Of a DNA stretch of 64,000 bases, positions 42,104 through 53,341 are shown one piece after another; the first letter of the stretch is position 1, and each line of letters opens with the position of its first letter. The position numbers and the translations under genes were made by a program. The notes below the pieces were generated by a model. It was not told the DNA's origin. It saw only the letters and a list, made by a program, of their open reading frames with translations, and made no database searches. The stretch lies in NCBI RefSeq assembly GCF_004379255.2, contig NC_056051.1, forward strand, positions 3,126,062 through 3,190,061, read 5' to 3'. This stretch comes from Salvia splendens. Lineage: Eukaryota; Streptophyta; Magnoliopsida; Lamiales; Lamiaceae.

Positions 42104-43166
42104 TATATATATATATATATATATTTCTTTTTCCTTACCCTTCAAAATTTCCCATCCACTTTGATCTACATATAACTCTAATCTTTATTTTCAAATCACA
42201 TTTCTTGTACTCAAAGTTTGATTATTACTTTATTGTTCAATAATCTATATTTTTATAGTAAATAAATTTTCAAAGACCACGTCACAGATGACTTGAATCT
42301 GAGACCTTTGGCCTCAAGCGTTAACCTCTCTATCGCTTGGACAACTCACACACACATTCAACAATCTATTCTTCTTATGTCAATTTATTAATACAAAGTT
42401 TAAAGTAGAAATTCAATCATTATTTTAAATCAATAAAGAAAAAAATCAACGTAAAATTGCTGATTATAAACGAAATATAAATAGCTGGCATCATTAACAC
42501 CTACCCACCTTTATAATAACGGGCATCACCAACAGTTACCCACCTTTACCTAGAGGTAAAGTAAAGAAAAATAGAAAATAAACTTAGGCAACAATTTTTG
42601 TAAATCGTTTCCCAAATAAAAATGATCGTTTGACATAATGCAATACCGAAGTAGATATATGTATTGAGCTTTGTAGTAGAAGAAAATATTGAAAGGGCAT
42701 ATCTGACAATTTGCCTTGTCAGATAGAATAGCCAGCACCCCTCTTTTTCCTTATGTTAATGTAAATATGCAATCATGGTTCATTTTCCATGTTACACAAT
42801 TATTTTTTAGTTTTTTTTACCAAAGACACGTTCTTCAAACACCCAAATCCTCAGTTTCCTCTTCCTTCGCCGACGATTAATTGACACCAATTTTTTTAGT
42901 ATAATGAGTTTGTGGAAAATAAGTTTTATTTATTAAAAATAGGAAAAAGTAAAAATGGATAATAGTTCGTTGATGGACTGAATAATAAAAACAGATAATA
43001 TTTCACGGACGGAGGGGAGTACATTATTGCATGATGTAACTATATGTCTATGTCGATACGAGATTTTCTTGATTTAATAATTTCTTGATCCATTGATTGT
43101 AAAATAAAATACGTCTCTTGAGTTAAAATTACCAAATTTTCTATTTACCATTTTAAGAGTTATATA
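42104..43166. repeat. Duplicated unit, copy C/D, right fragment
   Basis: 42120-42270 matches copy A 9315-9495 (CCCATCCACTTTGATCTAC, then CAAAGTTTGATTATTACTTT). At about 42272 it jumps to sequence matching 6694-7575 (CACGTCACAGATGACTTGAAT to TTTACCATTTTAAGAGTT). The end of one unit is thus joined to the start of the next, as expected for a tandem pair that has been internally deleted. Confidence 0.8.
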
Positions 43167-43169
43167 CTC

Positions 43170-43760
43170 ATATCAGCACCTGTGGGCTGTGGTCCATTTT
43201 GTTCCCCTTATTTTTACACCTTTCACAAATAAATAATCTAATACAGAGTAATTGATTAATTGTGTAAAATAATATATATGGGGATTAGTTTCAATAATTG
43301 TATGAGGTAGATGAAAGTGTCAACTACGTAGAAAATCGTCATCAAATTAAACCAGTATTAATTATCGCACATGCTTCATTGGTCTGGACATTAACACGCT
43401 TAAATTAATTAATCAAAGCGTCCGATGCTCACAAAAAAAGGGGGAGAAATCATTCTAATGGATACGTAACACAATACATTGTCTCCTACATCTTCTTTTA
43501 ATATGGTATCACGAGCAAGTTCGGGCTCAAAAAAAATCCATCATCGCCCATAATATACCTTTCCCAACCTTCTTTTCGATCCTACAACAAACACAAATCA
43601 ATATGTCCGATTATGATACAGAAAACATGTCAGAAACAACCAACAAAACGATTCCCAGCCTTAATTTTACACCAAATAGTATTATATTTCCTGCTAAATC
43701 TTTAGTGTGCGTATGTAAAAATTTAATTGTTTTTCATGTGAATTAAATGTGTTTTAGGAT
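43170..43760 (+). mobile_element. Possible 5' remnant of a Copia-like retroelement
   Basis: TGGTATCACGAGC at 43504-43516 resembles a tRNA-Met primer site. It is followed about 90 bp later by a short gag-like start (MSDYDTENMSETTN, ATG 43603) that ends at a stop after 47 codons. An LTR end before the primer site is not clearly defined. Confidence 0.35.
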
Positions 43761-44454
43761 GAGAAAGGAAGATATTCCACTGATTGCAACAAAAATGTTA
43801 AAAAGCACTAGAATATAGACATCTTTAAGATGAAAATAAGGTGAATCAACACATAACCCCCCAATTGTCAAGTCATGCTTGGTAGTTTAAACAGAGAGAA
43901 ATAAAGATGGTGGATCACTATAGCTATTCGATCCATACAAGTTATTGGACAATCAGATTTTATATCATCAATATGGTCCTAGAAGTTAATATACAATTTA
44001 TGATTTAAATTATTGATAAATTTGGCAATAATTTTTTTAATTATATTCCTACTCAGAATCCACTATTTCTTGGACGAGAAGAAACTTTTTTATCATCTAT
44101 TATTTGTTGAATAGAGGAGAAGGGGATGAATCCCCTACTGTGCTTAAAAGTACAGCAGCTTAGTGGTGTGGTGTGGTGTGGTGCAAAACGCATTAGTGTA
44201 GGAGTAAAACGCATGATTAGCTCATTCCTTTCTTTAATTTTCAATATTTTCACTTTCCTTTCTATCAAGAAATTTTAAAATATGATTATCATTCAAAAAT
44301 AAATAATCAGCTAGGAGTACTATGTAACTCGAATAAAATTAATTTTATTTTGAGTAGCTCAAGAAATAGGAATTTTTTTTGTTAAATCTTTTTATTGGGG
44401 TTAAAAATTAAAACTTGAGTTTATTAATATCATAATTATTTTTTATTTGGGTTA
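43761..44454. other. AT-rich intergenic sequence
   Basis: No gene or complete element is recognised. The 71-codon minus-strand ORF at 44053-44268 shows no family features. Confidence 0.4.
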
Positions 44455-44459
44455 AATAC

Positions 44460-45176
44460 TGTTGACAATTGAAACATAAAAATGAATATAATAATATCTC
44501 ACATCGGTGTACACAGAGCTTAATCCACTATATAAGTCTCATGGGTCTCTCCTCCTATCACCAATTGGTTTTAGGATGGAACTCATGGATTTCTATCATG
44601 GTATCAGAGCGGGTCACCGACTGTGGGTCATATTTAACTGACCCAGCAGTATATCTGAGCTGAAACCGAAAAAAATGACTGACCCAGCAGTATAACTGAC
44701 TGAAAATTTGGGCCAGTGGTCCAACCGATCGAAAAAAAATTGGGCTGATTGTCCAATTGATCATAAAAAAGTCCAACCCCTCCAAGATTCATCTTGAAGG
44801 AAAATTTGGGTCAGTGGTCCAACCGATCGAAAAATCCAATTGATCATAAAAAAGTCCAACCCCTCCAAGATTCATCTTGAAGGTTTTAATTGTCCAATTG
44901 ATCATAAAAAAGTCCAACCCCACTGGACCGATCGAAAAAAAATTGGGCCGATTCCAACCCCTCCAAGATTCACCTTGAAGGATTTAATTGTCCAATTGAT
45001 CATAAAAAAGTCCAACCCCTCCAAGATTCACCTTAAAGGGTTTGAGGGAGGGTATTGACAATTGAAACATAAAAATGAATATAATAATACATAGAGATTA
45101 ATCCACTATATAAGTCTCATGGCCCTCTCCTCCTATCACCAATTGGTTTTAGGATGGAACCCATGGATTTCTATCA
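44460..45176 (+). mobile_element. TRIM (terminal-repeat retrotransposon in miniature)
   Basis: 717 bp flanked by AATAC (44455-44459 and 45177-45181). The 5' LTR (44460-44598) starts TGTTGACAATTGAAAC and ends GATTTCTATCA. The 3' LTR is 45053-45176 and starts TATTGACAATTG. The PBS TGGTATCAGAGC (44599-44610) and a PPT TTTGAGGGAGGG (45041-45052) sit at the correct places. The interior has no ORF but four copies of AAAAAAGTCCAACCCCTCCAA and related GGGCCGATTGTCC-type units. Confidence 0.93.
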
Positions 45177-45181
45177 AATAC

Positions 45182-45379
45182 TACTCCCTCCGTCCCGGTC
45201 AAGATGACTCCTTCCTTGTAAGCATTGAGATTTTATAGAACTTTATTTTATGTGTTGAGTGGAGGGAATTAAATAATAGAGAGAATAAAATAAAAATAAA
45301 TGTATTTTCATTTGTAATAATAGTTCATCTTTGTTGAGACAACTCAAAAGGAAAATGGGTAGGTGGGAGGGATGAAGTA
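45182..45379. mobile_element. Stowaway-type MITE
   Basis: TACTCCCTCCGTCCCGGTCAA on the left and GGGTAGGTGGGAGGGATGAAGTA on the right, about 198 bp, directly next to the TRIM duplication. The arms pair (AAGATGACTCCTTCCTT against GACAACTCAAAAGGAAAA) with moderate divergence. Confidence 0.75.
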
Positions 45380-45586
45380 GTTTAAAAATTTTAATGTTTT
45401 TGAGCTGATTATTGTCTTCTCACTGAATACAGCAGCACTTGACACAAATTTGCCTACACAAAATTTCTAACAAAATGTGAAATTTGGCTTAGTACAACTT
45501 AACAACTACAACATCAATCTTGTGGGAATGAATGAGTCATGAAACTGGAAAAAAGCAAGCAAAGAGTTGGTAGACACCGACTCAAC

Positions 45587-46561
45587 TCAAGCATTAAAAT
45601 CAGGGTGGAATTGGTTCTTGCTAAAATGTGTTCTAGGAGTAGACCATTGTGTGTCTGTATCATCACAACTCAACACCATTTCCTCAGCTGTCTGAGCCAC
45701 AACTGACTGGATCATCACCACAGGCCTCTTGGTAGGCAAGGCCGGGAGCGGAGCCTCCCCTCTCAGCATCCGCGCAGCCTCCCTCATCCTCGGCCTCATC
45801 TCCCCGTTAGGGTGCACGCAAGCCAGCCCCACCACAAGCATCCTCTCCATCTCCCCACGGCTAAACCTCCCCACGAGCTTTGGATCAGCCGCCTCGACCA
45901 ACCCCCCTCTCTCCCACATCCCCCACACATGCTCACTCAGGAGGCACCCCATTTTATCGACCGGGCGCCTCCCTGAGGCCACCTCCAGCACCACCACCCC
46001 GAAGCTGTACACGTCCGTCTTCACTGTAGGGATGCCCGAGAAGGCATATTCCGGCGCTAGGTAACCCATTGTCCCATCCCTCCCCCCTTCCATACCCCTC
46101 AAACTCTGCCTAAAAACCTCAGCCAGCCCGAAATCACCAAGTTTGGCATTCAACTCTACATCCAGCAATATGTTGCAAGTCTTGACATCTCTGTGGATGA
46201 TCTGGCTGTCACACTCCTCATGAAGGTAAATCAAAGCAGACGCGACGCCAAGTACGATGTTGTGCCTCTTCTCCCATGTGAGGAGTCTCGAGCAAGGCGC
46301 TCGCCCGTGGAGGATCTTGTCAAGGCTGCCATTAGCCATGTATTCATACACAAGGACAAGCTCATTCATCTCACAGCACCACCCCTGCATCTGCACAAGA
46401 TTCTTGTGCCTCAAGCACCCCGCCATTGTAGCAAACTCGGTGTTGAAAGGGACACGGGAGAACGATGGTTCATCGTAGTGATTCTCGTGGTTGAAACGCT
46501 TGATCGCCACGGTCCCACAATGTGGGATCTTGCCTACATACACCACGGATGAGCCCCCTTC
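45587..46561 (-). pseudogene. L-type lectin receptor kinase, 3' part (kinase domain)
   Basis: Continuation of the gene starting at 53341, beyond the chromovirus insertion. It begins within the glycine-rich loop (GSSVVYVGKI). VAIK supplies the ATP-binding lysine, HRDVKTCN the catalytic loop, DFGLAE the metal-binding motif, and GTMGYLAPEYAFSG the activation segment. Subdomain XI follows, and a short tail ends at 45587. About 319 codons, with no stops. The kinase core is unbroken, so loss of function is due to the insertion. Membrane receptors of this family sense extracellular ligands in defence or development. The lectin subfamily is not assigned. Confidence 0.92.
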
Positions 46562-49500
46562 TGTTACGAACTTTCGTCGCGCTCGACCTATCTTAGCTCG
46601 TTCTCGGCACGATCTTAGTTCGTTCTCGGCACGATCTTATTCCGTTCTCGGCAACTCGTTCCCGGCACTATCTTAACCCATCCTCGGCAATTGTTACAAG
46701 CCGAACTCGTGGTTTCCCGAGGTGATCCTAGCTTCGCAATACTCAATTAACTGAACGGTCAATTGCACCAACTAACCGATCGAGCTAACTAATCGAATTG
46801 AGATGAACAAGTAAGAAGTATATTGATGAGGATTGTCACGTACAACACGAATGAATCACAGAAAATAGGAAGGAATCAAGAGGAGCTGTAGATCCACGAT
46901 CTACAGCAGATAAGAACAACAGCACACACAATTATCAACATAACAAAATGAGCTAGCTTCACTCTTATTTATACTTGTTTCTCCCGCGCTAAGCTTCCTA
47001 TATCCCTTAACTCCACGTCATCTCCACCTCAGCGTAAGCATGTGTATGTCACGTGATGATTGCCAGCTGGCTTGAGTTAGTTACGCAGCAACTAACTCCT
47101 AACTAACTCCCAACTTCCAACGGTAACTTCCCACGGCTTTATTTGTAGCTCGCCATCTTGTGTTGCATGCATTTTACGCATGAATGATCATGCATGCAAC
47201 AATACCCTCCACTTAGGGTTCCTTGTCCTCAAGGAACCAAGGAAAGCGTTCCTTAATCACTTCCGCAAATTCCCATGAAGCATCAGCTGGGGAACGGCCT
47301 TTCCAGTGAATTAGCCACTTTGTCGAAGCTTGATTGTGCCTTTTAACCATCTTCCTATCCAAAATAGCCTGAGGTACCGCATCATTGATGTGAGAGACAG
47401 TAGGTAAGTCCGTAGCTGGTCCAGTTGGTGGAGCTGCCGGCTTCAAGAGGGAAACATGGAACACATCATGGAGGGAGGCAGATGAAGGAAGATTCAGCTT
47501 ATAAGCAACCTTCCCTATCTTGTCCGTGATCTGATATGGACCGAAAAATTTAGCTTCAAATTTATGGTGTTTACCCCGTAAAGATCGCTGCCTATAATCT
47601 TGCAGCTTCAGCCATACCCAATCACCAATTTGAAACTCCTTATCACTCCTATGTTGATCAGCTTGCCTCTTCATTCTATCAGCGGCCTTTTGAATGTTTC
47701 GTTTAAGGACAGAAATCATCTCCTCTCTATCTCTCAATGCTAAATCAACAGCTTCTACCTCAGAATCTCCTGGTAAGTATGGCACATGTAAGGGAGGTGG
47801 AAATCCATATAAAGCCTCAAATGGAGTCATTTGAATGCTGGAGTGATAAGTAGTATTATACCAATACTCCGCTAATCCAAGCCACTGATACCATGAGTGC
47901 GGTTTGTCACCCATAGAGCACCTCAAATAGCACTGTAAGCAACGATTGACAACTTCAGATTGGCCGTCTGTTTCAGGGTGGTAAGCTGTAGAAAAGAGCA
48001 ATTCCACTCCTAACAAGGTCATAAATTCCTTCCAAAAAGTGCCCACAAAAATTGCTCCTCGATCACTGATAATCTTGGCAGGCATACCATGCAACTTAAA
48101 AACAGAATCCAGAAAGATCTCTGCCACTTTCTTGGCAGTAAAAGGATGAGAAAGAGCCATGAAGTGAGCATATTTGCTCAGCCGATCAACCACAACAAAG
48201 ATGGTATCCTTTCCTTGTGATGGAGGTAATGCCTCAATGAAATCCATGGTAATGTCAGAGAATATAGCAGCTGGTAAGGGTAATGGTTGCAACAATCCAG
48301 CAGGAGAAGTATTCCCTGGTTTAAAACGTTGACAAGTCACACAAACTCGAACAAATTCTTTAACATCTTTCCTCATTTTTGGCCAATAACACAGAGCTGA
48401 AACTCTCTTATAAGTCCCCAATACCCCAGAATGTCCAGCCATAGCCGATTCATGAAATAAAGAAAGAATCTGAGCCTTTAATAGCAAATCATTGCCAACC
48501 ACCAACTTTCCATTTCTCCTCAATTCTCCCTTATTCCAACTGAACTTAGGATGAGTAGTAGCATCTTGTTGTATTGCAGTCAATATTAACTGAATTTGTT
48601 GATCATTCTTCCAAGAGTCCTTGATTTTTGTGATAAGCTCAAGAGGAATGACAAAAGAAGTTAGAGCACATACCGTAGCATCAGGCACCCGAGACAGAGC
48701 ATCTGCCACTGTGTTTTCACTACCCTTTTTGTATCTGATCTCATAATCGAATTGCATCAATTTAGTCATCCAAGCTTGCTGAGTAGGTGTGGTTAACTTC
48801 TGCTCCAGCAAATATTTGAGGCTTTGATGATCAGTTAAGATGATAAATCTCCTACATTGCAAATAATGCTGCCATTTCTTGACTGCCAAAAGAATTGCTA
48901 GTAATTCCTTCTCGTACACAGATAGTGTCTGATGTCTTGGAGATAATGCCTTACTGATGAAGGCTAGAGGATGTTTATCTTGCATAAGTACAGCTCCTAT
49001 TCCAAAGCCAGAGGCATCAGTTTCAATAATGAAGTCTTTAGAAAAATCTGGCAAAGCCAAAACAGGTGCAGTTATCATAGCAGCCTTCAACTTATCAAAA
49101 GCTTCCTGTGCTTGTTCAGTCCATTTGAAGGTAATGCCCTTAGTTACCTCTATCAAGGGCCTGGCAATTGCTCCATAGTTATGAACAAATCGCCTATAAT
49201 ACCCGGTTAAACCAAGGAAGCTTCGGACATGCTTAATAGTTCTTGGTTTTGGCCAATTCTTGACAACTTCAATTTTCCCATCATCAGTAGCTACCCCTTC
49301 CTCAGAAATTACATGGCCCAAGTATTCAACTCTTCTACAGCCAAAGTTGCATTTGGATCGTTTAGCCAATAAACTGTGCTCTTTCATCAAAGCCATCACT
49401 GTGGACAGATGCAACTCATGTTCTTCTCTGCGTCGGATGTAGATCAAAATGTCATCAAAGAAAACCAAGATAAATTTCCTCAAATACTCTCTAAACACAG

Positions 49501-52298
49501 TATTCATCAGATTTTGGAAGGTTGCTGGAGCATTTGTCAAGCCAAATGGCATCACCAAGAATTCATAATGACCCGAATGTGTCTTGAAAGCCGTTTTGTG
49601 GATATCTTCTTGTCTCATTCTCACTTGCCAGTAACCGGATCTCAGATCTAACTTAGAGAACCAAGAAGCTCCACCTAGCTCATCCAAAAGTTCCTCTATG
49701 ATTGGTATAGGATATTTATCCTTAACCGTGATGGCATTCAAAGCTCTATAGTCAACACACATGCGCCATGTAGAGTCTTTTTTCTTAACCAAGACAATAG
49801 GACTAGCAAAGGGGCTCTCACTCTGCCTTATCACCCCAGATTTGAGCATCTCTGAAATCATGTTTTCAATCACATCTTTTTGTTTTGCTGCATATTTATA
49901 AGGCCGTATGTTCACAGCATCAGCCCCCTCTTTCAAATTTATCTTATGATCGTGTTCCCTTTGAGGTGGTAGGGAATTAGGCTCTTCAAAAACTCCCTCA
50001 TGTGCTGTCAAAATAGAACTGAGAGTAGGCCAAATTTCTTCCACACTAACAGCATAGTAGCCAAAAATATCACCTTCCACCGCCGGCATTATCTGATTTA
50101 TCTTCCTTTCCTCTACATCTATCTCTTGTTGATTACACACATGGAGGTAGTTAAGTTGATCAGCCTTTGGTGACCATAATTCCCCTTGTAACTTCACTTG
50201 AACACCAGAAAGGTTAAACACCATACTCAGCTGGTGAAAGTTCCATGTAATTTCGCCCAATGTAGACAGCCAAGCACCACCTAATATCAAATCATATGTT
50301 TCCAAGGGAATAAGATAAACCTCAGCATGGAACCTAGCTCCTTGCATTTCCCACTCCAGATCAGTACACTTCTGATTACACTGGAGCAATTGGCCATTTG
50401 CAACTTCCACAGCCTTAGAGCTCACTGCAGTAAGATGACATCTGATTTTCTTAGCCATTGTGATACTCAAGAAATTGTGAGTACTACCCGTATCAATCAG
50501 AACTTTCAGAGGTTTCTTTTGGCATAATCCTCTAATTCTCATAACCTGAGGACCATCCTTACCCCACACAGCATGGAGAGATAACTGGAGGTCTGGCTTT
50601 TCCTCCTCATCTGCCTCTTCTTCATTATCTTCTTGCTCATCACACTCTATCAATTGTATCGCATAAGACTTCCTCTTGGAGCAGTGATGATTTGGAGTGT
50701 ATTTTTCAGTGCACCAAAAACACTCCTTCTTAGCTCTCTTCTCATCTAACTCTTTAGGTGATAGATTTGTACTAACTCTAACACCTCCAAAGCGATTAGG
50801 CTCTTTGGTTCCTCCACTCCAATTGTTAGTATTCACCACAGGTTTATTAGTGGAGGTTACTGTCATAGGCTTATTATTCGAGTAATAACTGCTATTATTA
50901 GACACATTACTCTGCAGCACCTTAGGCTTAATTCCTAAAGCCTTCACAGTTAGGTCTTGCAATTTAGCTAAAGAATAAGCCTCAGCCAAGCTCTTAGGTC
51001 TAAACATTCTCACTGGCATTTGTAGTTCATCAATGAGTCCCGATAAGAAAAAACTAAGTGCTTGATCCTCTCGAATACCAGCTCTCGGATACAACTCATC
51101 AAAAGTATCCATATAAGATTGGAGCGTACCTCTTTGTTTGAGATTTCTCAGATCCGCAAGTGGATCTTCATAGGCTTGAGCTCCAAAGCGAGCTGCCAAG
51201 CATGAGAGGTAATATCCCCAATCTACGTATGCTTCTTCACCATGTAAACTCAAAAATCCTCTATGCCATTGGAGAGCCTTGCCTTCTAAGTGAATTGCTG
51301 CTACACGCACTCTCTCCTCCTCTGGAACTTTCGCTACTTGAAAAAAATAATCCGCTCTCATCGTCCATCCTTCGAATCCATCACCATCAAATTTAGGAAA
51401 ATCATATCGAGTAGATCTCCAATCTGTTCGTACTTCACTGCTTCCCTCACCGCTCTCCCATGCGGCTTGCGTTCTCTGATTTTGTAAATTGAGCGTAGCA
51501 ATTGATTGCGTCAGTTGCGAAATTTTGGTTGCCTGCTCTTGTATGATCTGATCTCGCTCACTCAGCTTCTGATCTATCATTTCCAACAGCTTTTTCTCCA
51601 TTTCAGCGCTTCGAGTTACAATTCCGCTTTCCGAAGATCGAAGACTCTGGATACCACTTGTTACGAACTTTCGTCGCGCTCGACCTATCTTAGCTCGTTC
51701 TCGGCACGATCTTAGTTCGTTCTCGGCACGATCTTATTCCGTTCTCGGCAACTCGTTCCCGGCACTATCTTAACCCATCCTCGGCAATTGTTACAAGCCG
51801 AACTCGTGGTTTCCCGAGGTGATCCTAGCTTCGCAATACTCAATTAACTGAACGGTCAATTGCACCAACTAACCGATCGAGCTAACTAATCGAATTGAGA
51901 TGAACAAGTAAGAAGTATATTGATGAGGATTGTCACGTACAACACGAATGAATCACAGAAAATAGGAAGGAATCAAGAGGAGCTGTAGATCCACGATCTA
52001 CAGCAGATAAGAACAACAGCACACACAATTATCAACATAACAAAATGAGCTAGCTTCACTCTTATTTATACTTGTTTCTCCCGCGCTAAGCTTCCTATAT
52101 CCCTTAACTCCACGTCATCTCCACCTCAGCGTAAGCATGTGTATGTCACATGATGATTGCCAGCTGGCTTGAGTTAGTTACGCAGCAACTAACTCCTAAC
52201 TAACTCCCAACTTCCAACGGTAACTTCCCACGGCTTTATTTGTAGCTCGCCATCTTGTGTTGCATGCATTTTACGCATGAATGATCATGCATGCAACA
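46562..52298 (-). mobile_element. Chromovirus (Ty3/gypsy) retrotransposon, complete and very young
   Basis: 5737 bp with a 5-bp duplication CCTTC (46557-46561 and 52299-52303). The LTRs are 46562-47201 and 51659-52298 (640 bp each, TGTTGCATGC ... CGTAACA on the minus strand). I see one difference between them, G/A in GTCAC(G/A)TGATG. The PBS is TGGTATCCAGAG next to the right-hand LTR, and a purine tract (AAGTGGAGGGTAT) precedes the left-hand one. The interior is a single intact gag-pol frame. It appears complete and possibly able to move. Confidence 0.96.
47213..51601 (-). CDS. Chromovirus gag-pol polyprotein, intact
   Basis: 1462 residues, no stops. In order: gag capsid (about 60-230); a CCHC-like knuckle CFWCTEKYTPNHHC (294-307); protease with DTG (370-372) in a VLIDTGSTHNFL context; and reverse transcriptase with FFDD (714-717). 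RNase H begins at the Asp of TDASGFGIG (862). The integrase zinc region has GHSG and CVTCQRF (1057-1092), and its catalytic residues are Asp1120, Asp1180 and Glu1216. A C-terminal chromodomain (about 1412-1460, KWLIHWKGRSPADASWE) ends it. The chromodomain directs integration to particular chromatin in this group (known), yet this copy landed in a gene exon. The start is the first ATG after the right-hand LTR. Confidence 0.95.
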   Translation of the reverse strand: MEKKLLEMIDQKLSERDQIIQEQATKISQLTQSIATLNLQNQRTQAAWESGEGSSEVRTDWRSTRYDFPKFDGDGFEGWTMRADYFFQVAKVPEEERVRVAAIHLEGKALQWHRGFLSLHGEEAYVDWGYYLSCLAARFGAQAYEDPLADLRNLKQRGTLQSYMDTFDELYPRAGIREDQALSFFLSGLIDELQMPVRMFRPKSLAEAYSLAKLQDLTVKALGIKPKVLQSNVSNNSSYYSNNKPMTVTSTNKPVVNTNNWSGGTKEPNRFGGVRVSTNLSPKELDEKRAKKECFWCTEKYTPNHHCSKRKSYAIQLIECDEQEDNEEEADEEEKPDLQLSLHAVWGKDGPQVMRIRGLCQKKPLKVLIDTGSTHNFLSITMAKKIRCHLTAVSSKAVEVANGQLLQCNQKCTDLEWEMQGARFHAEVYLIPLETYDLILGGAWLSTLGEITWNFHQLSMVFNLSGVQVKLQGELWSPKADQLNYLHVCNQQEIDVEERKINQIMPAVEGDIFGYYAVSVEEIWPTLSSILTAHEGVFEEPNSLPPQREHDHKINLKEGADAVNIRPYKYAAKQKDVIENMISEMLKSGVIRQSESPFASPIVLVKKKDSTWRMCVDYRALNAITVKDKYPIPIIEELLDELGGASWFSKLDLRSGYWQVRMRQEDIHKTAFKTHSGHYEFLVMPFGLTNAPATFQNLMNTVFREYLRKFILVFFDDILIYIRRREEHELHLSTVMALMKEHSLLAKRSKCNFGCRRVEYLGHVISEEGVATDDGKIEVVKNWPKPRTIKHVRSFLGLTGYYRRFVHNYGAIARPLIEVTKGITFKWTEQAQEAFDKLKAAMITAPVLALPDFSKDFIIETDASGFGIGAVLMQDKHPLAFISKALSPRHQTLSVYEKELLAILLAVKKWQHYLQCRRFIILTDHQSLKYLLEQKLTTPTQQAWMTKLMQFDYEIRYKKGSENTVADALSRVPDATVCALTSFVIPLELITKIKDSWKNDQQIQLILTAIQQDATTHPKFSWNKGELRRNGKLVVGNDLLLKAQILSLFHESAMAGHSGVLGTYKRVSALCYWPKMRKDVKEFVRVCVTCQRFKPGNTSPAGLLQPLPLPAAIFSDITMDFIEALPPSQGKDTIFVVVDRLSKYAHFMALSHPFTAKKVAEIFLDSVFKLHGMPAKIISDRGAIFVGTFWKEFMTLLGVELLFSTAYHPETDGQSEVVNRCLQCYLRCSMGDKPHSWYQWLGLAEYWYNTTYHSSIQMTPFEALYGFPPPLHVPYLPGDSEVEAVDLALRDREEMISVLKRNIQKAADRMKRQADQHRSDKEFQIGDWVWLKLQDYRQRSLRGKHHKFEAKFFGPYQITDKIGKVAYKLNLPSSASLHDVFHVSLLKPAAPPTGPATDLPTVSHINDAVPQAILDRKMVKRHNQASTKWLIHWKGRSPADASWEFAEVIKERFPWFLEDKEP

Positions 52299-53341
52299 CC
52301 TTCCCCTATGATCCTGTCATGACTGAATCCATTGGTGGCTGATCTAATTTCACTCAGAGATAGCATCATCGGCACGGTCCTCCCATCGTGGAAATGATAC
52401 GCCTGCCTCTGTTTCTGCGCCCGCTTGCATCCGTGGCGCCTGACAGCGCAGACGCAGGCGACCACGGCTGCTCCAAACAAGACAGTGAGCGCTGCGAAGG
52501 TCGTGAGAACGACAACCAAGATTAGAATCTCCTTCCGCATTCGACGATGCTGAAATGACCCGAATTCAATGGTGGTGTCGAATTGGGAGCAAACAGAGCA
52601 ATCCCCTGTTTTGAGGCCATCCATCGCCATTGTGGGAGGGACGATTCCAAGAAAGGTCTTGAATCGCCACCGCTCCACGGTGTAGGCGGAGGAGCCCCTG
52701 ACGTTTGCAGCGGTGAACCCGACGCTCATGGACTCTTTGAAGAGGGTGGAGAGGTCGATCTTGGAGGCGAGGATTGGCTGGCGGGGCCTAATTCGGTTGG
52801 AGTGGCTGATCCAGACGCGGATCGTGGTGTCGGAGTGGCGGTATTCGATCCATGAGGTGACCTCTCTGCCGTCGTTGAGGTTGATTTCGGCGGCGGCGGA
52901 GGAGGCGGGGGCGGTGTTGTCGACGGCGATGGCGACGCGGCTGGTGTTGGTGTCGAATTCGACGGCGAGGTAGGAGTCTTGGGGGATGAAGTCGGCGGTG
53001 GAGGAGGCGATGATGAAGGCGACGGCGTCGCCGGAGGGGCAGGAGTTGAGGGAGGTGGAGGCTGTGAAGGAGAAGCGGCAGGAGAAGGAGGCGGTGGCGT
53101 TGGTGGAACGGTCGAGGAAGCGGACTTGCTTGGAGAAGAATGCTCTGCCGACGCCGAAGGGGGGGGAGGGCGGAGGGGGGGCGGTGCAGTCCTTGGGTTT
53201 AGTGAGGGAGAATGAGTCAAGGTCGGGGTTGCTCCAGAATGCGTCTTCGAAGAAGGTGACGTTGTGGGCGGTGGAGATGGATGGGGTGAGGAGGAGGAAG
53301 AGGGAGAGGGCGCGGAGGAGATTGGGAGGAGACGGCGGCAT
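52299..53341 (-). pseudogene. L-type lectin receptor kinase, 5' part (lectin, membrane span, start of kinase)
   Basis: Starts MPPSPPNLLRALSLFLLL, a signal peptide (about 1-25). The legume-lectin domain (about 27-230) contains LAVEFDTN, the usual metal-binding position. One membrane helix (about 271-299, ILILVVVLTTFAALTVLFG) follows, then a juxtamembrane segment and the first kinase residues SHDRIIGEG (348). The frame then runs into the retrotransposon. Removing the element and one CCTTC copy leaves the frame unchanged into GSSVVYVGKI at 46556, giving an uninterrupted single-exon gene of about 670 residues. It was therefore probably functional until very recently. Confidence 0.93.

Noticed and set aside
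52726..53220. Proline/serine-rich ORF in the receptor kinase 5' region
   Set aside because: It is an out-of-frame reading of the GC-rich lectin-coding sequence.
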